DNA of 64,000 nt from Nocardia takedensis NBRC 100417 (GTDB taxonomy: Bacteria; Actinomycetota; Actinomycetes; Mycobacteriales; Mycobacteriaceae), in NCBI RefSeq assembly GCF_000308695.1, contig NZ_BAGG01000021.1:117410-181409 (forward strand), written 5' to 3'. The translations under genes were made by a program, and so were the position numbers. A model generated the notes under the pieces. It was not told where the DNA came from. It did not search any database and saw only the letters and a list, made by a program, of their open reading frames with translations. This document shows, in pieces, positions 15,791-23,191 of the stretch. How positions within the stretch are numbered: position 1 is the first letter of the stretch; the number at the start of each line of letters is the position of its first letter.

Positions 15791-18207
15791 GATGCGACGC
15801 CGTCATTGCTTCGTATCGCCCGCAACTGCGGCAGGCTCGGAACGTCGAATCGGAAGATCGCGTCGGCGGCATGCGCGTCCTCGGGAGTCACATGGAATTC
15901 GGTGATGGCGAATACCACTGGATCCCAGCCACGCAACCTGCCGTCCAACACCCGCAGGTTGTTCGCGAGCCGCGTTCGTCGCTCCGGCGACAGAAACTCC
16001 GTCAGGCACACATCCCGAAGGTGCGCGAGCAATCGCTCTCCGGCGAGCGTGCCGTGCACTGTTTCCAGTTCGTGGATCTGACAAGCCAGAGTGGCTTCGG
16101 CCCGTCCCAGCGAACCGGGGATGACGAGGTCGACATATTGCGCGAAAGCCTCGGCGGCTTCGACGTATTGGTGTTGTAGAGCATGCACTCTGCTCGAATC
16201 ACGCAGATGAGGCGGATTCTCGCTGGCGACTCCACTGTTACCCGACATGTGAGCCAATTCATCGAGCAGTTGCCGGGATCGGCCCAGTTCCAGGCACGCC
16301 ATGGTCTTCTTGCTCAACCAGTGCAGTGCCTCGTACTCGGCGTACGGGTGTCCGGTCGAGCGAGCGGCTTCGATCGACCGAATGAGCCACTGCTCGGCGC
16401 TCACCGAATCGTAGGCCGCCAGATGGGCCAGGCCTCGATGTCCGAACGCCCTGGATCGCACTTCCGCGTTGACGGTGAGTGTCGCGACTCTCTCGCACAG
16501 GTCGATGCATCGCGCGGCGTCCTGCACCGGACCGCAGAGTGCGACCTCGGCTCGCAGCATGGTCGCTTCCGCGAGAATCTCATCGGCGCCGACATAGGTC
16601 GCCACGAGTTGATCCAGCACGTCGACGGTTTCGCCCCAACGGCCGGTCATGCGCAGGTTGCGCGCCCACAGCAGTCGGAAACGCGCTTCGTCTTCACCGG
16701 TGGCCGAGGCTGATGCGAGGTGGGTCAGGGCCGCAGCGCAGGCGTCGGTGGCGCCCAGGTGTTCCCCCTGGGCGGACAGGGATTCGGCCAGCAACGCGAA
16801 GTTCTCGAACGAAGGCGCGTGCTCTACCGCGATCCTGGCAAGGTCACATGCTTTGGACACCGCACCGAGCGCGAATTGCCGACGCGCCGCGACCGAGGCC
16901 AACATCCCAGCTTTGCCCCTGTCCTGCGCGGCTGCGGCGACCGCGGCCGCGCGGACATGCATCTCTTCGTCCCAATCAGGTTCGGCTTCGAGAATTTCCA
17001 GCAGACGAGCGTGGTGGCGCCGCCACCTCGGCGCGTTCGATGCGCCGCGTTCACGCAGGATCTGCGCGAACAGGGGGTGGTGTATCAGATATCGGTCGTG
17101 AGTCCCGCGTGGATCGGCTGGGCGGACCAGCCGGTGTTCCTCGAACAGCACATGCAAGCGGTCGTACACGTCATCAACGTCTACGCGGGCGAGGCGGGCG
17201 AGGTACTCGACTTCGAAGCTGTATCCGACCAGTGCCGCGATCTCCAGCAATCGCTGATCCGCGCCGTCGAGATAGGAAAGCCGTTCCTCCAGAACGGCGG
17301 TGATCTGCTGTGGAGCCTTGCCTTGCGCCCGATCACCCAATCGCACCAACGATTCGGCGAACAACGGATTACCCGCGCTCAGCCGCACGATTCTCGACAC
17401 GATGTGCGGGGCCACGAGACCTTCCCCAGCAGCCTGGCGGATCAGCTGCTCGGTGTCGGCGTTCGACAGCCGAGGAAGGTCGATCAGCACCGTCTCGGGC
17501 CGGTATCGGCACAGCCGCAACACAGCACGCTGCAAGGGATGTGTTTGTTCGACCGAATGCAGATGGTCCGGGCGATAGGCCAGCACCATGATCAACGGCC
17601 CGTCGATGCGCAGCGCCATGGTGGTCAACAGGTCGATCGTCGCCGTATCGGCCCAGTGCAAGTCATCGAGCACGAGCAGGACTGGCCCGGCAGTCACGAG
17701 ATCCTCGACGAGACGGAGCAATTGATCGAGCCTGCTGTCGATCTCGGAGGAATCCTGCCCTGACGCCGCGTAAGCCTGACCGGTCCGCAACCCTGCGGCG
17801 AGGAGGTGCCCCACTACGGGAACCGACTCGATCCAATCCGGGGCATGTTGTCGAAACGATGACGCCACCCGCCCCAGCCGCCCCGCTCCCGAGCGCTCCG
17901 CCGACGAGGTCAACGATCGCAGACACTCGCGAACAGCCTGAAATGAGTCCGAGGCAAGCGAATTCAACATCGCCTGCCCATATCCCGACAGCAATCCGAT
18001 CTCATGGTGGCGTTGAACCGCTCGATGCGCGAAGTTCTGAAGCAGGCTCGTCTTGCCGACCCCCGCCTCGCCTCGCAGAACGAACACCGCCCCGCTCCCC
18101 GTTGCTACAGCGCCGTCGACATGCTCGAGCAACATCGCCAGCTCGTCGATCCTATCGACCAGCGCGGGTGGCTCAACCAACCGTGACACGTATCCCCCTA
18201 CCGACAT
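15787..18207 (-). CDS. Large AAA/STAND-type ATPase with TPR-like C-terminal half
   Basis: 806 aa. Walker A is GEAGVGKT (46-53) and Walker B is VLLVLDDLHWAD (176-187), as in LuxR/MalT-like signalling ATPases. The second half (from about 400) is Ala/Leu-rich helical repeats resembling TPRs. Unlike most homologues I see no C-terminal LuxR helix-turn-helix; the protein ends in LPQLRAIRSNDGVAS. The ATG at 18207 has no Shine-Dalgarno but fits a leaderless start; a GTG at 18189 has AGGGGGA just upstream. It is the first gene of the cassette operon. It may sense a ligand and act through protein contacts rather than DNA. Confidence 0.85.
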   Translation of the reverse strand: MSVGGYVSRLVEPPALVDRIDELAMLLEHVDGAVATGSGAVFVLRGEAGVGKTSLLQNFAHRAVQRHHEIGLLSGYGQAMLNSLASDSFQAVRECLRSLTSSAERSGAGRLGRVASSFRQHAPDWIESVPVVGHLLAAGLRTGQAYAASGQDSSEIDSRLDQLLRLVEDLVTAGPVLLVLDDLHWADTATIDLLTTMALRIDGPLIMVLAYRPDHLHSVEQTHPLQRAVLRLCRYRPETVLIDLPRLSNADTEQLIRQAAGEGLVAPHIVSRIVRLSAGNPLFAESLVRLGDRAQGKAPQQITAVLEERLSYLDGADQRLLEIAALVGYSFEVEYLARLARVDVDDVYDRLHVLFEEHRLVRPADPRGTHDRYLIHHPLFAQILRERGASNAPRWRRHHARLLEILEAEPDWDEEMHVRAAAVAAAAQDRGKAGMLASVAARRQFALGAVSKACDLARIAVEHAPSFENFALLAESLSAQGEHLGATDACAAALTHLASASATGEDEARFRLLWARNLRMTGRWGETVDVLDQLVATYVGADEILAEATMLRAEVALCGPVQDAARCIDLCERVATLTVNAEVRSRAFGHRGLAHLAAYDSVSAEQWLIRSIEAARSTGHPYAEYEALHWLSKKTMACLELGRSRQLLDELAHMSGNSGVASENPPHLRDSSRVHALQHQYVEAAEAFAQYVDLVIPGSLGRAEATLACQIHELETVHGTLAGERLLAHLRDVCLTEFLSPERRTRLANNLRVLDGRLRGWDPVVFAITEFHVTPEDAHAADAIFRFDVPSLPQLRAIRSNDGVAS

Positions 18208-18216
18208 CGGTTGTGC

Positions 18217-18246
18217 AGTATGAGAATTTTAGATGACCGGCTCCAA
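18217..18246 (-). promoter_or_regulatory. Possible promoter of the three-gene cassette
   Basis: On the minus strand TTGGAG (18246-18241) and CATACT (18222-18217) are separated by 18 bp. The second hexamer ends 9 nt before the ATG at 18207, which would make a nearly leaderless transcript. The surrounding 18208-18519 stretch contains no gene that I can support. Confidence 0.35.
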
Positions 18247-18485
18247 GGGCGATGGTGCTCTTTGGGGGCTGCGGCCCCTCGCACATTGGACTGCATCGAC
18301 GGTAGCGTCGCATCCGGATGCGCTCGGCCGCTGGTCGCAGGTGCAGCCGGAGATCAGCTGCAACAGAGATACCGCGTCTGGCTGCCGCCAGCCGTGCTGC
18401 GACGCTGCCCGGAGTTGGTCACCTCCACTCGCCAGGATGCCGCGTTCTCCGCACAAAACCCCTGAAGGACGACAAGCACGAAATG

Positions 18486-18520
18486 GCTCAGGCCCGAGAG
18501 GGAAACTCTCGGGCCTGAGC
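18486..18520 (-). terminator. Terminator hairpin of the initiator tRNA
   Basis: Perfect 15-bp arms 18486-18500 and 18506-18520 with a 5-nt loop start 4 nt past the tRNA 3' end. The left orphan repeat keeps CCTGAGC from this hairpin's arm, which shows that the recombination core reached the tRNA-terminator junction. Confidence 0.75.
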
Positions 18521-18563
18521 TTTGTAGCGGGGACAGGATTTGAACCTGCGACCTCTGGGTTAT
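18520..18563 (-). repeat. Right direct repeat of the cassette, inside the intact tRNA-fMet gene
   Basis: 44 bp identical to 13270-13313; see that entry. The distance between repeats is 5250 bp. The intact tRNA points its 3' end into the cassette, the expected polarity for tRNA-targeted integration. Confidence 0.85.
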
Positions 18564-18598
18564 GAGCCCAGCGAGCTACCGAGCTGCTCCACCCCGCG
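18525..18598 (-). tRNA. Initiator tRNA-fMet (anticodon CAU)
   Basis: 74 nt without encoded CCA. The cloverleaf is readable: acceptor GCGGGG/CCCCGC, D-arm GAGCAGCTCGGTAGCTC, anticodon stem CTGGG/CCCAG around CTCATAA, and T-loop GTTCAAATC. Three G:C pairs at the base of the anticodon stem and a non-Watson-Crick first pair (C1 opposite U72) mark it as initiator rather than elongator. It is the integration target of the adjacent cassette. Confidence 0.93.
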
Positions 18599-18660
18599 TC
18601 GGTGATTCCAACAGTACACGCGGGATGGTCCGCACTCCTAATCGCCTGGTCAGGCTGGGT

Positions 18661-20190
18661 TCAGGCGAAGGTGATGCCTTGGGCGAGGGGGAGTTCGGCG
18701 GAGTAGTTGACGGTGTTGGTGGCGCGGCGCATGTAGGTCTTCCAGGAGTCGGAGCCGGATTCGCGGCCGCCGCCGGTGTGTTTCTCGCCGCCGAACGCGC
18801 CGCCGATCTCGGCTCCTGAGGTGCCGATGTTGACGTTGGCGATACCGCAGTCGGAGCCGTCGGCGGCCAGGAAGCGTTCGGCTTCGCGCTGGTCGGTGGT
18901 GAAGATCGAGGACGAGAGTCCTTGCGGCACCGCGTTGTGCAGGTCGATGGCGTGGTCGAGGTCGCGGTAGGTGAGGACGTAGAGCAAGGGGGCGAAGGTT
19001 TCCTCGCGCACGATCTCGGTCTGGGCGGGCATCCGCACGAGGGCGGGGCGCACGTAGTAGGCGTCGGGCCCGCCGACGGGGACGCGTTCGCCGCCGCAGA
19101 GCAGTTCGCCGCCGTCGTTTCGCGCGCGTTCGATCGCCGCGTCGAGGGCGGTGTGCGCGCGGGCGTCGATCAGCGGGCCGACGAGGACGCCTTCGTCCAG
19201 CGGGTTGCCGACGGGGAGTTGTTCGAAGGCGTGCCGCACCCGCTCGATCAGGAGATCGACGACGTCGGCGTGCACGATGAGGCGGCGCAGGGTGGTGCAG
19301 CGTTGGCCCGCGGTGCCCGCGGCGGCGAAAACGATGGCGCGCGCGGCCAATTCGAGGTCGGCGGACGGGGTGACGACGGCGGCGTTGTTGCCGCCGAGTT
19401 CGAGCAGGCACCGGCCGAAGCGGGCGGCGACCCGCGGTGCGACCTGACGGCCCATGCGCACCGAACCGGTCGCGCTGACGAGCGCGACCCGTTCGTCTTC
19501 GACCAGTCGCGCGCCGATCTCGGCTCCGCCTTGGATCAGTTGGTGCACTTCGGGATCCGCGTCGACGGCGGCCGCCGCGCGGCGCAGCAGCGTGTGGCAG
19601 GCCAAGGCGGTCAGCGGGGTGGTCTCCGACGGCTTCCAGACGACGGTGTCGCCGCAGACCAGGGCCACGGCGGTATTCCACGCCCACACCGCGACGGGGA
19701 AGTTGAACGCCGAGATCACCCCGACGACGCCGAGCGGATGCCAGGTTTCCATGAGCCGGTGGCCGGGCCGCTCGGAGGGCATGGTGCGCCCGTAGAGCTG
19801 ACGGGACAGGCCGATCGCGAACTCGCAGATGTCGATCATCTCCTGGACTTCGCCGAGCGCCTCGGCGGTGATCTTGCCCGCCTCCAGGGTGACCAGTTCG
19901 CCGAGTTCGGCCTTGTGGGTGCGCAGCAGGTCGGCCAGCGCGCGCACGACGGCGGCGCGCGCCGGGGCGGGGACCGTGCGCCACCGGGTGAAGGCGTCGG
20001 CGGCGCGGGCGATCGCCGCGTCGGCTTCGGCGACGGTGTGCGGGGCCAGGGTCAGCAGTTGCCCGCCGGTGATCGGGGTGCGGGCGACGAGGTCGCCGGG
20101 CGCGGGCGGTTCGGCACCGAGCGCGCGCAGCAATCGTTCGGCACGCGAGGCGAGTTCGGGGGTGAGCCGGTCATCGAGGGTGTGTGTCAT
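18661..20190 (-). CDS. pcd: L-piperidine-6-carboxylate (alpha-aminoadipate semialdehyde) dehydrogenase
   Basis: 509 aa, ALDH7-like aldehyde dehydrogenase. General base Glu264 in LLELGGNNA and catalytic Cys298 in GTAGQRCTT; AFNFPVAVWAWN and KPSETTPLTA form the NAD site. EKHTGGGRESGSDSWKTYMR near the C-terminus is characteristic of the antiquitin/Pcd branch. It oxidises the semialdehyde made from lysine by Lat to L-alpha-aminoadipate. It is divergent from lrpA, with lat next, the same grouping as Rv3293, Rv3291c and Rv3290c in M. tuberculosis, which supports the assignment. Confidence 0.92.
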   Translation of the reverse strand: MTHTLDDRLTPELASRAERLLRALGAEPPAPGDLVARTPITGGQLLTLAPHTVAEADAAIARAADAFTRWRTVPAPARAAVVRALADLLRTHKAELGELVTLEAGKITAEALGEVQEMIDICEFAIGLSRQLYGRTMPSERPGHRLMETWHPLGVVGVISAFNFPVAVWAWNTAVALVCGDTVVWKPSETTPLTALACHTLLRRAAAAVDADPEVHQLIQGGAEIGARLVEDERVALVSATGSVRMGRQVAPRVAARFGRCLLELGGNNAAVVTPSADLELAARAIVFAAAGTAGQRCTTLRRLIVHADVVDLLIERVRHAFEQLPVGNPLDEGVLVGPLIDARAHTALDAAIERARNDGGELLCGGERVPVGGPDAYYVRPALVRMPAQTEIVREETFAPLLYVLTYRDLDHAIDLHNAVPQGLSSSIFTTDQREAERFLAADGSDCGIANVNIGTSGAEIGGAFGGEKHTGGGRESGSDSWKTYMRRATNTVNYSAELPLAQGITFA

Positions 20191-20355
20191 GTGTGCTCCG
20201 CTGGTTGCTCGCGCGGGCGTGTCCGCGCCGGTGGGAGGGGCTCCAATTCACTGATAAGTCATTGTTCCGCTGCGACTTTGGTTCGATCATGTTGCCGGAT
20301 GTGAACGAGTCGACTTTTTCGCCACGAGCAGCGTCGGCTGGGTTAGCCTTCGCTG
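20191..20355. promoter_or_regulatory. Divergent pcd / lrpA promoter region
   Basis: 165 bp between divergent starts, with a lower-GC core around 20245-20290. Lrp-type regulators usually bind such regions at several degenerate sites; I see no strong palindrome. Autoregulation and control of pcd by LrpA from here is inference. Confidence 0.35.
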
Positions 20356-20808
20356 ATGGCGGATACACCGGCAAGACCCGTTCTCGATGACATCGATCGC
20401 CTGCTGATTCGCGAGTTGATGTCCGATGGTCGCGCCACTTTGTCGAACCTGGCCGAGAAGGCGAGCCTATCGGTCTCGGCGGTGCAGTCGCGCGTGCGCA
20501 GGCTCGAGGCGCGCGGGGTGATCCGCGGCTACACCGCGCACGTCGATCCCGAGGCGCTGGGGCAGTTGCTGTCGGCATTCGTCGCGATCACTCCTCTCGA
20601 CCCGTCCCAGCCCGACGACGCTCCGGCGGTGCTCCAGCACATCCCCGGCATCGAGGCGTGCCATTCGGTCGCGGGTGACGAGAGCTACGTGCTGCTGGTG
20701 CGGGTGGCCTCGCCGCGCCACCTCGAGCAGTTGCTCCAGGAGATCAGGGCCACCGCGAACGTGCGGACCCGGAGCACCATCATCCTCCAAACATTCTACG
20801 ACAGATAG
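20356..20808 (+). CDS. lrpA: Lrp/AsnC-family regulator of lysine aminotransferase genes
   Basis: 150 aa. The N-terminal helix-turn-helix (IDRLLIRELMSDGRATLSNL, then VSAVQSRVRRLEARGVIRGY) is typical of Lrp/AsnC. The C-terminal RAM domain has GIEACHSVAGDESYVLLVRV, where amino-acid effectors bind. It lies between pcd (divergent) and lat (same strand, 64 nt downstream), matching M. tuberculosis Rv3291c, a feast/famine regulator of lat. Likely effector is lysine or another amino acid (inference). Confidence 0.9.
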   Translation: MADTPARPVLDDIDRLLIRELMSDGRATLSNLAEKASLSVSAVQSRVRRLEARGVIRGYTAHVDPEALGQLLSAFVAITPLDPSQPDDAPAVLQHIPGIEACHSVAGDESYVLLVRVASPRHLEQLLQEIRATANVRTRSTIILQTFYDR

Positions 20809-20872
20809 TTGATCACGGTAATTTATCCGACGATCTGTAGAGAATCCGTAAATCTTTCCGTACGCTACGGGT

Positions 20873-22222
20873 GTGACCCTCGAACTGGAGCGCACCCGAA
20901 CGGGCGGTGACACGGCATCGGTCACCCCCGCCGCACGGGTACACGAGACGCTGTCGGCCCACATCCTCGCCGACGGCTTCGACCTGGTCCTCGACCTCCG
21001 GGAATCCCGGGGCCGGACCTTGGTCGACGCGCGCGACGGCCGCGCCTACCTGGACATGTTCGGCTTCTTCGCCTCCAACGCGCTCGGGATGAACCATCCC
21101 GCGTTGGCCGAGGACCCCGACTTCCGGGCGGAACTGGCCGCCGCGGCGATCAACAAACCGAGCAATTCCGACGTCTACACCGTTGAGATGGCCCGATTCG
21201 TAGACACGTTCGCCCGCGTCCTGGGCGACCCGCGCCTACCGCACCTGTTCTTCATCGACGGCGGCGCGCTCGCGGTGGAGAACGCCCTCAAGATCGCCTT
21301 CGACTGGAAGAGCCGCCACAACGAGGCCAACGGTCGCTCACCCGAACTCGGGACCAGGGTGGCCCATCTCACCGGCGCCTTCCACGGCCGCAGCGGCTAC
21401 ACCCTGTCGCTGACCAACACCGACCCGATCAAGACCGCGCGTTTCCCGCGTTTCGACTGGCCGCGCATCCGGACGCCGTACCTGGTCGAAGGGCGCGACA
21501 TGGCCGCCGCCGAGGCCGCGGCGCTCGACGCCCTGCGCGCCGAATTCACCGAACATCCGCACGACACAGCGTGTTTCATCGCCGAACCGATCCAGGGCGA
21601 AGGCGGCGACCGGCACCTGCGCCCGGAGTTCCTGCGCGCTGTGCAGCGCCTGTGTCACGACAACGACGTGCTGTTCATCCTCGACGAGGTGCAGACCGGC
21701 GTCGGCACCACCGGAACCCCCTGGGCCTACCAGCAGCTCGGGCTGGCGCCGGACGTCGTCGCCTTCGGCAAGAAGGCCCAGGTCTGCGGGGTGATGGCGG
21801 GCGGCCGGGTGGACGAGGTCCCCGACAACGTCTTCGTGGTCGGCTCCCGGCTCAACTCCACCTGGGGCGGCAACCTCACCGACATGGTCCGCTCGCGCCG
21901 CATCCTCGAAGTCCTCGAACGCGACGACCTGATCGCCGCGTCCCGTCCGGTCGGCGACCATCTGCTCACCCGGTTGCGCGCACTGGCCGACGACCATCCC
22001 CGCGTCAGCGAACCGCGTGGTCGCGGGCTCATGTGCGCGATCGACCTCGCCACGCCGGACCTGCGCGACGCGGTCGTCACGGCGCTGCGGGAACGCGAGA
22101 ACGTGCTGATCCTCGGGACAGGGGAGCGCGGGCTGCGATTCCGCCCGCCGCTCACCGTGACCGTCGCGGAGATCGACGCGGCGGTGGACGCCATCGAACG
22201 CGTGCTGGCGACCATCGACTGA
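20873..22222 (+). CDS. lat: L-lysine 6-transaminase
   Basis: 449 aa class III aminotransferase. It transfers the epsilon-amino group of lysine to 2-oxoglutarate, giving alpha-aminoadipate semialdehyde, the Pcd substrate. Landmarks: IDGGALAVENALKIAFDWK, GRSGYTLSLTNT, FILDEVQTGVGTTG, and FGKKAQVCG with the PLP Lys at residue 300. The position and the KKAQVCG context agree with mycobacterial Lat. GTG start at 20873. The upstream 64 nt after lrpA are relatively AT-rich and may carry a separate promoter. In actinomycetes Lat is tied to persistence physiology and beta-lactam precursor supply. Confidence 0.95.
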   Translation: MTLELERTRTGGDTASVTPAARVHETLSAHILADGFDLVLDLRESRGRTLVDARDGRAYLDMFGFFASNALGMNHPALAEDPDFRAELAAAAINKPSNSDVYTVEMARFVDTFARVLGDPRLPHLFFIDGGALAVENALKIAFDWKSRHNEANGRSPELGTRVAHLTGAFHGRSGYTLSLTNTDPIKTARFPRFDWPRIRTPYLVEGRDMAAAEAAALDALRAEFTEHPHDTACFIAEPIQGEGGDRHLRPEFLRAVQRLCHDNDVLFILDEVQTGVGTTGTPWAYQQLGLAPDVVAFGKKAQVCGVMAGGRVDEVPDNVFVVGSRLNSTWGGNLTDMVRSRRILEVLERDDLIAASRPVGDHLLTRLRALADDHPRVSEPRGRGLMCAIDLATPDLRDAVVTALRERENVLILGTGERGLRFRPPLTVTVAEIDAAVDAIERVLATID

Positions 22223-22226
22223 GCCG

Positions 22227-22565
22227 TCAGCGCGGTGTGAGTCCGAGCGCGCCCTCGACGAATCGGCGCACCGTCGTCAGGCCGTCGGCCAGAGCGGATT
22301 CGTAGCCCGGACGGGCCCATCCGTCGACCTCGGCGGTGCCGTCCGCGCCCGGGACCACGCCGATCTCGGCGACCATCTCGGCGGTGGTCGGTTCGCAGAC
22401 CGCCCAGGAGTAGTGGGTTTCGTCCGTCCACTGGCCGGCCCGGCGGGCGACGTAGTCGGCATCGGTGATGCCCCCGGCGGCGAGGGCAGGCCGGTCATCG
22501 ATGCGATCGTCGGCCCGCAGGGCGCGCAGATACCAGCTACCCGCGTTGATCTCGATCGGCTCCAT
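22227..22565 (-). CDS. Small GNAT-like / unknown protein
   Basis: 112 aa from the ATG at 22565 with AGGAGAGGA upstream. The sequence WYLRALRADDRIDDRPAL resembles the N-terminus of RimJ/RimL-type GNAT acetyltransferases, and PTTAEMVAEIGVVP resembles the first strands, but it is too short for a complete GNAT fold and lacks the acetyl-CoA loop. It could be a degenerate acetyltransferase or a separate small family. It ends 5 nt from the lat stop, convergent. Its upstream region holds the 85-bp repeat array. Confidence 0.6.
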   Translation of the reverse strand: MEPIEINAGSWYLRALRADDRIDDRPALAAGGITDADYVARRAGQWTDETHYSWAVCEPTTAEMVAEIGVVPGADGTAEVDGWARPGYESALADGLTTVRRFVEGALGLTPR

Positions 22566-22669
22566 CGGTCCGTGCGTCCTCTCCTGAACTGACGCCCGCA
22601 TTCTCGGCCGCGCCGCCGCAAGGCTAGCGTGACCGCTCCCGACCCGGACGCGCCGACTCGGCGACACAC

Positions 22670-23000
22670 TCGAATCGGCGGTGCCGAAGGCGGGGACCGT
22701 CGCGCCGTGCGTACCACGAAGAGGCAGGGTCGAGCTGGCGAGAGGCGTCGCTCGAATCGGCGGTAGTCGAAGGCGGGGGAGTGTCGTGCCGTGCGCACAG
22801 CGAAGTGGTGGGGTCGACCCTGGCGAGAGGTGTCGCTCGAATCGGCGGTAGCCGAGGGCGGGGGAGTGTCGTGCCGTGTGCACAGCGAAGTGGTGGGGTC
22901 GACCTGGCGAGGGGGTGTAGCTGGAATCGGCAGTGGCCGAAGGCGGGGCTGTGTCGTGCCGTGTGCACAGCGAAGAGGCGGGGTCGACGTACGCATCCGG
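22670..23000. repeat. Tandem array of four 82-85-bp units
   Basis: Units start at 22670, 22752, 22837 and 22922, each beginning (T)CGAATCGGCGGT or a close variant. They share GTGTCGTGCCGTG, GCACAGCGAAG and GGGGTCGAC. Units 2 and 3 are nearly identical; units 1 and 4 have diverged, and the last is truncated. Units 3 and 4 contain the palindrome TGTGCACA, unit 2 has TGCGCACA. The array fills the 626-bp gap between the small protein at 22565 and the kinase at 23192. Open frames across it are by-products of the repeat and are not annotated. Confidence 0.85.
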
Positions 23001-23191
23001 AAGGTACGCGTCGGGCAGCTCACACGATTGGTGCCGGCCGTGCGGGCGCGGCGGGGCTAGGCTGCGTGGGAGGCCGGTGCCGGGTGCGGTCACCGTGACC
23101 TGGACTTTCGTTGGCGCGGTCCGTCATTCGAGGTCCGGCCCACTCCGGCGGCACACCTGGCGGCGTCTATCGGGGTGAGCGGGAGGTTCAC

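Noticed and set aside
22670..23000. CRISPR array
   Set aside because: Units of about 85 bp repeat almost entirely, with no short repeat/unique spacer alternation and no cas genes.
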